Shown here piece by piece: positions 1 to 7,272 of a DNA stretch of 64,000 nucleotides. Every line of letters starts with the position of its first letter. Position 1 is the stretch's first letter. The notes under the pieces were generated by a model. That model ran no database searches and was not told the DNA's origin. It was given only the letters and a program-made list of their open reading frames with translations. The stretch comes from Streptomyces sp. NBC_00289 (GTDB lineage: Bacteria; Actinomycetota; Actinomycetes; Streptomycetales; Streptomycetaceae): positions 4,092,001 to 4,156,000 of the forward strand of contig NZ_CP108046.1 in NCBI RefSeq assembly GCF_041435115.1, read 5' to 3'. The position numbers and the translations under genes are program-made.

Positions 1-155
1 AACATGATCGGCTGGATCAGCCCGAAGATCACCATCTCCGGGATGCGGGACATCCGGATCAGGTTGCGCTGGGCGAGCACCAGCGAGTCACGCACGGACT
101 GGCTCAGGGCGTTGGCGGGCGCCGCGACGCGCGCGGCCTCGGTACTGGCGCTCAC
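1..155 (-). CDS. ABC-2 type transporter permease, N-terminal part (runs off the left edge)
   Basis: Only the first 51 or so residues are inside the window. They read as a short polar head (SASTEAARVAAPANALSQ) followed by a segment containing RNLIRMSRIPEMVIFGLIQP, which is the usual N-terminus of DrrB-type ABC-2 permeases just before the first membrane helix. The GTG start (155-153) overlaps the TGA stop of the upstream ATPase gene in a GTGA arrangement, so the two are translationally coupled. It should form the membrane channel of an exporter powered by the neighbouring ATPase. The substrate cannot be told from the sequence. Confidence 0.85.
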   Translation of the reverse strand, partial: MSASTEAARVAAPANALSQSVRDSLVLAQRNLIRMSRIPEMVIFGLIQPIM

Positions 156-1162
156 TGGGTGGCCTCCTTCTTCTGCTGGGGGGCCTTGGCGTCCGCCGGC
201 CCGCCGTTCGCCTCGTCCGCCGTCTCGGCCAGGTGACCGGTGAGGGAGAGGAAGACGTCGTCCAGGGTGGGGCGGCGCAGGCCGATGTCGTCGATCTCGA
301 TACCGCGGGCGTCGAGTTCCCGGATGACCTCGGCGAGGAGCTTGGCGCCGCCGGTGACGGGGACGGTGAGCTTGCGGGTGTGGTCCTCGATGGAGGTCTC
401 CCCCTTGCCGAAGCCGGCCAGCACCTCGGCGGCGGTCGCGATGTGGTCGCGCTCGTGGACGACGACCTCGACGCGCTCGCCGCCGGTGCGGGCCTTGAGC
501 TGGTCGGAGGTGCCGCGGGCGATGACCTTGCCCTGGTCGACCACCGCGATGTCGTGGGCGAGGTGGTCGGCCTCCTCCAGGTACTGCGTGGTCAGCAGGA
601 GGGTCGTGCCGCCGGAGACGAGTTGCTTGATGACCTCCCACAGCTGCTGGCGGTTGCGGGGGTCCAGGCCGGTCGTCGGTTCGTCCATGAACATCACGGG
701 CGGGGAGACGACCAGGGCCGCGGCCAGGTCGAGCCGGCGGCGCATGCCTCCGGAGTAGGTCTTCGCGGGGCGGTCGGCGGCGTCGGTGAGGTGGAACTGC
801 TCGAGCAGCTCCTCGGCCCGGGCCTTCGCGGCCTTGGCCTTCATCTGGTAGAGCCGGCCGACCATCTGGATGTTCTCGCGGCCGGTCAGGTACTCGTCGA
901 CGGCGGCGAACTGGCCGGACAGGCCGATGGACCGCCGTACCTCGTTGGGCTGCTTGAGCACGTCGAGGCCGGCCACGACCGCCCTGCCGCTGTCGGGGCG
1001 CAGGAGCGTGGTCAGACAGCGGACCGTCGTCGTCTTGCCCGCGCCGTTCGGCCCGAGCAGGCCCAGCACGGTGCCCTCGGGGACGTCGAGGTCGACGCCG
1101 TCCAGAGCCTTTACGTCGCCGAAGGTCTTGACCAGGCCTTCGGCATAGATGGCGCCTGGCAT
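152..1162 (-). CDS. ABC transporter ATP-binding protein, DrrA family
   Basis: A 336-residue ATPase for export, probably of a drug or secondary metabolite, acting with the overlapping permease downstream. Walker A GPNGAGKTT is at residues 37-45, the signature SGGMRRR at about 137-143 and Walker B VMFMDEPTTGLD at about 156-167. The switch region reads TTQYLEEAD, with Gln in place of the usual His, as is normal for DrrA-like proteins. A C-terminal extension of about 100 residues after the nucleotide-binding domain is also typical of the family. I chose the ATG at 1162 because the fold begins immediately after it (IYAEGLVKTFG). Upstream in-frame sequence lies in a repeat-bearing leader and does not look like protein. 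A 16-bp palindrome about 200 bp upstream is a candidate operator. Confidence 0.9.
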   Translation of the reverse strand: MPGAIYAEGLVKTFGDVKALDGVDLDVPEGTVLGLLGPNGAGKTTTVRCLTTLLRPDSGRAVVAGLDVLKQPNEVRRSIGLSGQFAAVDEYLTGRENIQMVGRLYQMKAKAAKARAEELLEQFHLTDAADRPAKTYSGGMRRRLDLAAALVVSPPVMFMDEPTTGLDPRNRQQLWEVIKQLVSGGTTLLLTTQYLEEADHLAHDIAVVDQGKVIARGTSDQLKARTGGERVEVVVHERDHIATAAEVLAGFGKGETSIEDHTRKLTVPVTGGAKLLAEVIRELDARGIEIDDIGLRRPTLDDVFLSLTGHLAETADEANGGPADAKAPQQKKEATQ

Positions 1163-1216
1163 GTGGTACTCCACGTCGTTGGGGATTCTGTCGTCACGGT
1201 TTTCCGGAAAACGGTT

Positions 1217-1274
1217 GGCGCCAGGGACACGACTGACGCTAAGAACACGGGGGCGCCAGGTACACGGTTGACGC
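1217..1274. repeat. Pair of 23-bp direct repeats in the leader of the ABC ATPase gene
   Basis: Two copies (1217-1239 and 1252-1274) spaced 35 bp apart share the core GGCGCCAGG-ACACG-TGACGC and differ at three positions. They lie between the candidate operator and the ATPase start. A regulatory role is possible but not shown by the sequence. Confidence 0.6.
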
Positions 1275-1358
1275 CGGGAAATGGGTTGGGTCGGCGCTGG
1301 GAACACGGGCTGGTGCGGGCCGCCGGGCGGGACGGTGGACTCCACGAGACACACCATA

Positions 1359-1374
1359 ACGCGATGTATCGCGT
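1359..1374. promoter_or_regulatory. Perfect palindrome, candidate repressor operator for the ABC exporter
   Basis: ACGCGATGTATCGCGT consists of two 7-bp arms around a GT centre. It sits upstream of the exporter genes and just past the 3' end of the threonine dehydratase gene. Palindromes of this type are typical binding sites for PadR- or TetR-family repressors, which often control DrrAB-like pumps. No such regulator is adjacent inside the window. Confidence 0.5.
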
Positions 1375-1419
1375 CTCTCAATGGAGTTTTCCGAACGAGT
1401 GACAACCGGGTCCCCGACC

Positions 1420-2649
1420 TCAGCCGATGACCGTGTAGCCCGCCTCGCGCAGAGCCCGGCCGACCTCGACGCAGTGCGCCGGCCCCTTCGTCTCCAGGTG
1501 CAGCTCCACCTCCGCCTCCGTGAGCCCGAGCCGCGGATCGGTGCGTACGTGGCTCACGTCCAGGACGTTAGCGTCCACCACTGACAACACCCCCAGAAGT
1601 GTCGCGAGCGCACCCGGCCGGTCCGTCACCCGCAGTCGTACGGCCAGGTAGCGGCCCTGCGCGGCCATGCCGTGGGTCAGGATGCGCTGGAGCAGCAGCG
1701 GATCGACGTTGCCGCCGGACAGGACCGCCACCACCGGCCCCTCGAACGAACGCGGGTCGCTCAGCAGCGCGGCGACCGGGCTCGCCCCGGCCGGCTCGAC
1801 GACCTGCTTGGCCCGCTCCAGGCACAGCAGCAAGGCGGCGGACAGCTCGTCCTCGGTGACCGTGCGGACCTCGTCCACCAGTTCGCCGATGATCCCGAAC
1901 GGCACGTCACCCGGCCGCCCGACCTTGATGCCGTCGGCCATCGTCGCCGGGTTCTCGATCGACACCGGGCGCCCGGCCGCCAGCGAGGGCGGGTAGGCGG
2001 CCGCGCCCGCCGCCTGCACGCCCACGATCCGCACGTCCGGCCGCAGCGACTTCACCGCGACCGCGAGACCCGCCGCGAGCCCGCCCCCGCCGATGCCCAC
2101 GACGACCGTGCGCACCTCCGGGCACTGCTCCAGGATCTCCAGACCGACCGTGCCCTGACCCGCGATGATGTCGGCGTGGTCGAAGGGGTGGATGAACACC
2201 GCGCCCGTCTCGGCCGCGTACTCCTGCGCCGCGGCCAGGGTCTCGTCCACCACCTGGCCGTGCAGGCGCACCTCGGCGCCGTACTCCTGCGTGGCGCTGA
2301 TCTTCGGCAGCGGGGCGCCCCGGGGCATGAACACCGTGGACCGCACGCCGAGCAGCGCGGACGCCAGCGCCACACCCTGCGCGTGGTTGCCCGCGCTCGC
2401 CGCGACGACACCGGCGGCCCGCTCCTCGGGCAGCAGCCCGGCGATCCGGACGTACGCGCCGCGCAGCTTGAACGATCCCGTCCGCTGGAGGTTCTCGCAC
2501 TTGAGGTGCACCGGCCCGCCCACCAGCTGGGACAGGTGCCGGCTGCCCTCCATCGCGGTCGTCCGCGCCACGCCCGCCAGCATCTTCTGGGCGCCGCGTA
2601 CGTCATCGAGTGTGACCGGCGGCAAGGGGTCGGCCGTACGGTGGTTCAT
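1420..2649 (-). CDS. ilvA: Threonine ammonia-lyase (threonine dehydratase) with C-terminal ACT domain
   Basis: A PLP enzyme of 409 residues that converts threonine to 2-oxobutyrate and ammonia in the cytoplasm, feeding isoleucine synthesis or threonine breakdown. The PLP lysine is K61 in RTGSFKLRGAY, and the phosphate-binding glycine loop appears as GIGGGGLAAG. After about residue 330 comes a single ACT domain (RYLAVRLRVTDRPGALATLL), the layout of the short, catabolic-type dehydratases (TdcB/IlvA1 class) rather than the long biosynthetic IlvA with two regulatory repeats. The ATG at 2649 begins a normal family N-terminus. The gene diverges from the MarR regulator at 2795, with 145 bp between them. 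The symbol tdcB would fit equally well. Confidence 0.93.
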   Translation of the reverse strand: MNHRTADPLPPVTLDDVRGAQKMLAGVARTTAMEGSRHLSQLVGGPVHLKCENLQRTGSFKLRGAYVRIAGLLPEERAAGVVAASAGNHAQGVALASALLGVRSTVFMPRGAPLPKISATQEYGAEVRLHGQVVDETLAAAQEYAAETGAVFIHPFDHADIIAGQGTVGLEILEQCPEVRTVVVGIGGGGLAAGLAVAVKSLRPDVRIVGVQAAGAAAYPPSLAAGRPVSIENPATMADGIKVGRPGDVPFGIIGELVDEVRTVTEDELSAALLLCLERAKQVVEPAGASPVAALLSDPRSFEGPVVAVLSGGNVDPLLLQRILTHGMAAQGRYLAVRLRVTDRPGALATLLGVLSVVDANVLDVSHVRTDPRLGLTEAEVELHLETKGPAHCVEVGRALREAGYTVIG

Positions 2650-2794
2650 GACTCGAGTCTCGCAGTTCACAGGCGGGAACCGCTGCTGTGACCAACCCCC
2701 GAGACTGGTTTCCCCAGCGTCGGTACGGCCCGCCTCCCGGCCGCGTACCCTGTCCCCCAACCCAGCACCCCTTTCATGAAGTGAGCCTCCGGCC

Positions 2795-3319
2795 ATGCCC
2801 ACAACACCTGAAATGTCGATGGACATGACGACCGTCGGTGACCCCGGTCTCCTCGACACGCTGCAGCACGAGGTGGCGGTGTTCGCCCGCCGTGCCGAAC
2901 AGACCCGGCTCGGCGGCGTCGGGCAGGTGCGCAACTCCATGGACCGCGCCGCATACCTGCTGCTCAACCGCCTCGACAAGGAAGGCCCGATGGGCGTCAA
3001 GGCGCTCGCAGCGAGCATGGGCATCGACTCGTCGACGGTCACCCGCCAGGTGGCGCCGCTGGTCGACACCGGCCTCGTCAAGCGCACCTCGCACCCGGAG
3101 GACGGGCGGGCCGTGGTACTCCAGCTGTCCCCGCGCGGGCAGTCGCGCCTGGAGGAAGTGCGCTCGTCACGGCGTCAGTTGATGGCCGAACTGACGCACG
3201 ACTGGGAGCCGGGGGAGCGCGAGGCGTTCTGCACGCTCCTCACCCGCTTCAACACCGCCCTGTCCACTCGGATGGCGGCCTCGGGACTCTCGGGGTCGGA
3301 GGGGCCGACGGCGTCCTGA
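2795..3319 (+). CDS. MarR-family transcriptional regulator
   Basis: A 174-residue DNA-binding protein. The winged helix lies in the middle: a helix with YLLLNRLDKEGPMGVKALAASM, a recognition helix region DSSTVTRQVAPLVDTGLV, and the wing RTSHPEDGRAVVLQLSPRG, which is the family hallmark (basic turn, then Asp-Gly-Arg). Flanking helices would form the dimer interface. ATG codons at 2795 and 2813 are both possible starts; the upstream GTGAG is only a weak ribosome site. It is divergent from the threonine dehydratase gene and could control it or itself. The ligand is unknown. Confidence 0.88.
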   Translation: MPTTPEMSMDMTTVGDPGLLDTLQHEVAVFARRAEQTRLGGVGQVRNSMDRAAYLLLNRLDKEGPMGVKALAASMGIDSSTVTRQVAPLVDTGLVKRTSHPEDGRAVVLQLSPRGQSRLEEVRSSRRQLMAELTHDWEPGEREAFCTLLTRFNTALSTRMAASGLSGSEGPTAS

Positions 3320-3414
3320 GCACTGTCCCGCGCGTGCGCGTGCGGGCCCGGTTTCGGGCGGGTCGGCTGTCGGCGGGCCCGCGCGCGTGCGGCTTGTCCG
3401 CGGACGGCGTCGTC

Positions 3415-3435
3415 GTGAGCACCGGTCGTGCTCAC
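3415..3435. terminator. Inverted repeat after the MarR gene
   Basis: GTGAGCAC and GTGCTCAC form a perfect 8-bp stem around a 5-nt loop, about 95 bp after the MarR stop codon. No T-run follows, so it could be either a factor-independent-like terminator or an operator for the following promoter. Confidence 0.35.
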
Positions 3436-3442
3436 GCGGCTC

Positions 3443-3492
3443 TTGACCGAAAGGCCACCCCTGGCCTCATATGAGACCGGGGCCCCGGTCTC
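3443..3492 (+). promoter_or_regulatory. Candidate promoter plus 20-bp perfect palindrome before the sigma-like gene
   Basis: TTGACC (3443-3448) and TCATAT (3467-3472) are 18 bp apart and resemble a housekeeping -35/-10 pair. Directly after them, at the expected transcription start, is GAGACCGGGGCCCCGGTCTC (3473-3492), a gap-free 20-bp palindrome well placed to act as an operator. Confidence 0.4.
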
Positions 3493-3578
3493 GCGTGGAT
3501 CCGAGGCCGTACGCGGATCAGCGCTTCGTCACGCCGGCCGGGCCCCGTTTCGTCAGGTCGCCCTCAGGGGGAGGCGCC

Positions 3579-4082
3579 GTGCGACAACAACATGCGTCCG
3601 AAAGTGCCCGCCGGGCCCGGGAGTGCGAGGCGTTCGTCGCGGGCGCGGCCGGGCGGCTCCTGCATACCGCCACCCTGCTCACGGCGGAGGCACCGGGCGA
3701 CAACCCGCGTGCCCGGCGCCTGCTGACGCTGTCCCTCGCCCACACGTACGCCTGCTGGGACCGGCTGCGCGGCGAGGACCCGTACGACCGTGCCCGCCAG
3801 TACCTGGCCACCCGCTTCGCGCGCGGGGCGTGGCACCAGTACGGCGGCCTCGGCCGGGGCCGCCCCCACCCGGGCAGCCCGCTGGCCGTGCTCACGCCCC
3901 AGGAACGCCTGATCGTGGTTCTCAGGCTCTACGAGGGCGTCGCCGAGGAACAGGCCGCGGCCCTGCTCGGAATGCCCTCGGAACGCGTCCACGCGATCTG
4001 CGACCGGGCGACGGCCACCCTGCTGCATCCGCCGCCCAGGCCCGCGCCCTCGGTGGTCGGGGCGAAGGTGGCGGCCTCGTGA
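3579..4082 (+). CDS. Small sigma-70-like (ECF/SigE-type) transcription factor
   Basis: A 167-residue protein. Its C-terminal third (LTPQERLIVVLRLYEGVAEEQAAALLGMPSERVHAI) is a typical sigma region 4 helix-turn-helix. The N-terminal part is a divergent region 2 with an aromatic/basic stretch (YACWDRLRGEDPYDRARQYL). The GTG at 3579 is chosen because it follows CAGGGGGAGG at good spacing; the in-frame ATG at 3471 falls inside the palindrome and gives a non-protein-like leader. It overlaps the next gene by 4 nt (GTGA), as sigma/anti-sigma or sigma/membrane-partner pairs commonly do. Weak region 2 conservation means activity as a true sigma factor is uncertain. Confidence 0.7.
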   Translation: MRQQHASESARRARECEAFVAGAAGRLLHTATLLTAEAPGDNPRARRLLTLSLAHTYACWDRLRGEDPYDRARQYLATRFARGAWHQYGGLGRGRPHPGSPLAVLTPQERLIVVLRLYEGVAEEQAAALLGMPSERVHAICDRATATLLHPPPRPAPSVVGAKVAAS

Positions 4083-4327
4083 ACCGGACCCAGCGGGAGG
4101 CCGCCGTACGGGGCATCATGGACGGCGCACAGCCCCAGGTGCCGCCCGACCTCTACACCGACGTCGTACGCCGGGGCGGCCGCATGGTGCGCCGCAGGAC
4201 GGTCGCACGCCGGCTGATGTGGCTGGTGCTGTTCGCCGCGAGCGTGGCCTTCGTCGTCTGGGCGCTGACGGCCCGGCCGTGGGTGGAGCCGCCGTCGGAG
4301 ACGACTCCACCGCTCACGGGCTGGTGA
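4079..4327 (+). CDS. Small single-pass membrane protein, putative partner of the sigma-like factor
   Basis: This 82-residue protein has a soluble basic N-terminal half (to about residue 47, with MVRRRTVARR), one hydrophobic helix (LMWLVLFAASVAFVVWAL) and a short Pro-rich outer tail. The GTG start overlaps the stop codon of the sigma-like gene, so translation is coupled. Size and topology suit an anti-sigma-like or signalling partner, but it lacks a zinc-binding anti-sigma motif (HxxxCxxC). The role is therefore inferred from context only. Confidence 0.65.
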   Translation: MNRTQREAAVRGIMDGAQPQVPPDLYTDVVRRGGRMVRRRTVARRLMWLVLFAASVAFVVWALTARPWVEPPSETTPPLTGW

Positions 4328-4412
4328 TCCCGGTTCACGTGCGGACCGGTGATCCCGCGCGCGGGCCGGTGATCCGGCCCGCCGCCGTTGTGGCCGCCGC
4401 AGTGGCCGGCCG

Positions 4413-5570
4413 CTATCGGCCGAGCGCCTGCTGAAGGTCCTGCAGGAGGTCGTCGATGTTCTCGATGCCCACGGAGAGCCGTACGAGATCGGCGGGCACC
4501 TCGAGGGCCGAGCCGGCCGCCGACGCGTGCGTCATGCGCCCGGGGTGCTCGATCAGGGACTCGACGCCGCCCAGGGACTCCCCGAGCGTGAACACCTTGG
4601 CGCGGTTGCAGACCTCGACGGCCGCCTCCTCGCCGCCCTCGACCTGGAACGAGACCATGCCGCCGAAGGACCGCATCTGCTTGGCGGCGACCTCGTGACC
4701 GGGGTGCTCCGGCAGCCCCGGGTACAGGACGTTCGTCACGCGCGCGTGGCGGGTGAGCATGTCGGCGACCTTCGTGGCGTTCTCGCTGTGGCGGTCCATG
4801 CGCACCGAGAGGGTCTTGGTGCCGCGCAGCACCAGCCAGGAGTCGAAGGGCCCGGCGACCGCGCCCATCGCGTTCTGGTGGTACGCCAGCTCCTCCCCCA
4901 GCTGCGGGTCGCTGACGACCAGGGCGCCGCCGACGACGTCCGAGTGGCCGCCCATGTACTTGGTCAGGGAGTGCACCACGACGTCCGCGCCGAGCGACAG
5001 CGGCTGCTGAAGGTACGGCGTGGCGAAGGTGTTGTCGACGACCAGCCGGGCGCCCGCGTCCCGGGAGACCTGGGCAAGGGCCGCGATGTCGGTGATGCCG
5101 AGCAGCGGGTTGGAGGGGGTCTCCACCCACACGGCCTTGGTCTTCGGGGTGACGGCGGCCCGTACGGCGGCGGGGTCGCTGGTGTCGGCGACCGACCACT
5201 CCACGCCCCAACGGGAGACGACCTTCGCGAACAACCGGAACGTGCCGCCGTACGCGTCGTTGGGGATGACCACGTGGTCGCCGGGGCTGAGCAGCGTACG
5301 CAGCAGGCAGTCCTCGGCCGCCAGTCCGGACGCGAACGCGAGACCGCGGCGACCGCCCTCCAGGGCGGCGAGGTTCTCCTCGAGTGCGGTCCTGGTCGGG
5401 TTGGCGCTGCGGCTGTACTCGTAGCCGCCGCGCAGGCCGCCGACGCCGTCCTGCTTGTAGGTCGACACCTGGTAGATCGGCGGGACGACCGCGCCGGTCA
5501 GGGGATCGGCGGTGTTGCCCGCGTGGATCGCGAGGGTCTCGAAGTGCTGACTGATGTGCCTGTCGCTCAT
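4413..5570 (-). CDS. metB: Cystathionine gamma-synthase
   Basis: A 385-residue PLP enzyme of the Cys/Met metabolism family. It joins an activated homoserine ester with cysteine to give cystathionine, a step of methionine synthesis or reverse transsulfuration. The PLP lysine is K204 in HSLTKYMGGHSD. The family motifs GYEYSRSANPTR (about 49-60), the substrate/PLP loop DNTFATPYLQ (about 179-188) and a C-terminal GGVESLIEHP are all present. Cystathionine gamma-lyase has nearly the same motifs, so the exact reaction is the likeliest choice rather than proven. The ATG at 5570 matches the family N-terminus (FETLAIHAG). It is divergent from the gene at 5736. Confidence 0.88.
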   Translation of the reverse strand: MSDRHISQHFETLAIHAGNTADPLTGAVVPPIYQVSTYKQDGVGGLRGGYEYSRSANPTRTALEENLAALEGGRRGLAFASGLAAEDCLLRTLLSPGDHVVIPNDAYGGTFRLFAKVVSRWGVEWSVADTSDPAAVRAAVTPKTKAVWVETPSNPLLGITDIAALAQVSRDAGARLVVDNTFATPYLQQPLSLGADVVVHSLTKYMGGHSDVVGGALVVSDPQLGEELAYHQNAMGAVAGPFDSWLVLRGTKTLSVRMDRHSENATKVADMLTRHARVTNVLYPGLPEHPGHEVAAKQMRSFGGMVSFQVEGGEEAAVEVCNRAKVFTLGESLGGVESLIEHPGRMTHASAAGSALEVPADLVRLSVGIENIDDLLQDLQQALGR

Positions 5571-5735
5571 GAGCACCGAGGGTAGTGCGCTCGCGGGACC
5601 GGTGTCGGACGGCGGGGCGCGGCAGGCCGGACGGCCGAGCTCGCCCCGCCCGCGCCGGCGGCCCGTGACGCGGGTTTTCCACAGGTCGCGGGGCCAGGTT
5701 GGCCAATTGTCGGCGCCGTCTGGTTCGCTTGTGGC

Positions 5736-6854
5736 ATGGAGATTCTGTGGGTCCTGATGGCGCTGGTCATGCTCGGCTTCGTGCTGCTTCCGTTCCTGAG
5801 GCGCAGGCGCGGCATGATCGAGCAGGTGTCGCCGGGCCACCCGGACGCCGCGGACCCGGCGGACTACGGCTTCGCCCGGCAGGAGGAGCTGGACATCCGC
5901 ATGCCCGGCCCCGACCAGGATCTGCTGGACGTCCTGGACGTGGTGCAGCACACCCAGGACTACCGCGCGGCCGCGCAACTCCTCGCGGGCACGGGGAGCC
6001 AGGGTGAGCTGCTCTGGCAGCGCGTGCAGGCCTTCGCGGGCGCAGCGTCCCTGGAGCTGCAGCAGCGGCCCGGCGGGGTCGGCGAGACTCCGGGCGGTCA
6101 GTGGCTGAGGGTGTGGCGGGCCGAGGCGCCCAAGGACGCGGGTGGTGCGGCCGTGCACGCGGAGTTCCTGGTGCAGCAGGCGTGGCGTACCTCGACGCCC
6201 GGCACGGACGAGTTCCGGATCATCATGGAGGAGGCGAGGTCGGCGTGCGGCGACGCGGCGCTACTGGCCCCCGGTGACCCGATCCCGTACATCGTCGAAC
6301 TGTCGGTGGCCCGCGGACTCGCCTACTCCCAGGCGGAGTTCGAGCAGCTCTGGCTGAAGATCCTGGACCGTGCACCGGCCCATATGGGAGCCCATCTGGC
6401 CGCCCTGCACTACTGGTGCGAGAAGTGGCACGGCTCGCGCGAGCTGGCGACCTCGTTCGCGGAGGCCGCCGCGGCCCGCGCGCCCCAGGGCTCCCTGCTC
6501 GCCGCGATGCCGCTGTTCTCGGTCTTCGAGCACCTGCCCGAGGTGAACCTGGTCAGCACCTTCTACCAGAGCGAGGTCGTGACCAAGGCGATCCACAGCG
6601 CCCTGCACGCCGTCCACTCGGCGCGCTCCGACGATCCCATGCTCGCCCACGTCCGCCACCTCCTGATCTTCTTCCTGGTCCGCTCCGAGCGCTGGGCCGA
6701 GGCCATGAACCAGCTGATACACGTCGACGGCCACGTCGGCGCCCTCCCGTGGACCCTGACCGCCGACCCGGCGGCGGAGTTCGCGGTCTACCGGGCGCTC
6801 GCGGTGGCGGGCTACGAGGCGAACGGGGGCAGCCCGGCCACGCTGCCGCACTGA
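5736..6854 (+). CDS. Membrane-anchored protein of unknown function
   Basis: A 372-residue protein that opens with a single hydrophobic segment (ILWVLMALVMLGFVLLPFL) followed by RRRR, suggesting an N-terminal anchor with a long cytoplasmic domain. The rest is soluble, Ala- and Leu-rich and mostly helical, with phrases such as ARSACGDAALLAPGDPIPY and LAALHYWCEKWHGS that suggest TPR-like helical hairpins. I do not recognise a named domain. It starts 165 bp from metB on the opposite strand. Length, codon use and reading frame are those of a normal core gene. Confidence 0.75.
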   Translation: MEILWVLMALVMLGFVLLPFLRRRRGMIEQVSPGHPDAADPADYGFARQEELDIRMPGPDQDLLDVLDVVQHTQDYRAAAQLLAGTGSQGELLWQRVQAFAGAASLELQQRPGGVGETPGGQWLRVWRAEAPKDAGGAAVHAEFLVQQAWRTSTPGTDEFRIIMEEARSACGDAALLAPGDPIPYIVELSVARGLAYSQAEFEQLWLKILDRAPAHMGAHLAALHYWCEKWHGSRELATSFAEAAAARAPQGSLLAAMPLFSVFEHLPEVNLVSTFYQSEVVTKAIHSALHAVHSARSDDPMLAHVRHLLIFFLVRSERWAEAMNQLIHVDGHVGALPWTLTADPAAEFAVYRALAVAGYEANGGSPATLPH

Positions 6855-7080
6855 CGCGCCGGAATGGACGCTGTGGTCCGACGCGCCGTGGAGCCACCGC
6901 CCGTGACCCGGCTGTCCGACGCGCGAGGCCACCATGACTCGACGGGCTGACGCGCCGAGGTCGTCGTGACTCCACGGGCTGACGCGCCGAGGCCATGGCC
7001 GGTGGCGGGCTGACGCGCCGAGGCCGTCGCCGGTCGCGGGCTGACGCGCCATGGCCATGGTGAGCGGCGGGCTGGCGCGC
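6853..7080. repeat. Degenerate tandem repeats built on GACGCGCCG
   Basis: The intergenic stretch 6855-7272 has no convincing gene. Its first half is a run of about eight imperfect units of 25-35 bp, each centred on a form of GCTGACGCGCCGAGGCC; the best-preserved copies are at about 6945-7055. The units vary in length and in the sequence between cores. They begin at the stop codon of the upstream gene. Confidence 0.75.
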
Positions 7081-7272
7081 CGGAACCTGACGGTCCGCCC
7101 TCGGCCCCGGCCGCCGGTGCGCGTCTTGCTCCGCGACGGATCGGTCGGTCATACTCCGCCCTCACGCCTGTGTTGGTCATGAGCACGCACACCCCATGCC
7201 TCCCGTGACCACCCGGGCCGGACTCATGCTCTTGCGATCCTCGGATCCGTCCTGTGAGGGAATCTCTGCCCG

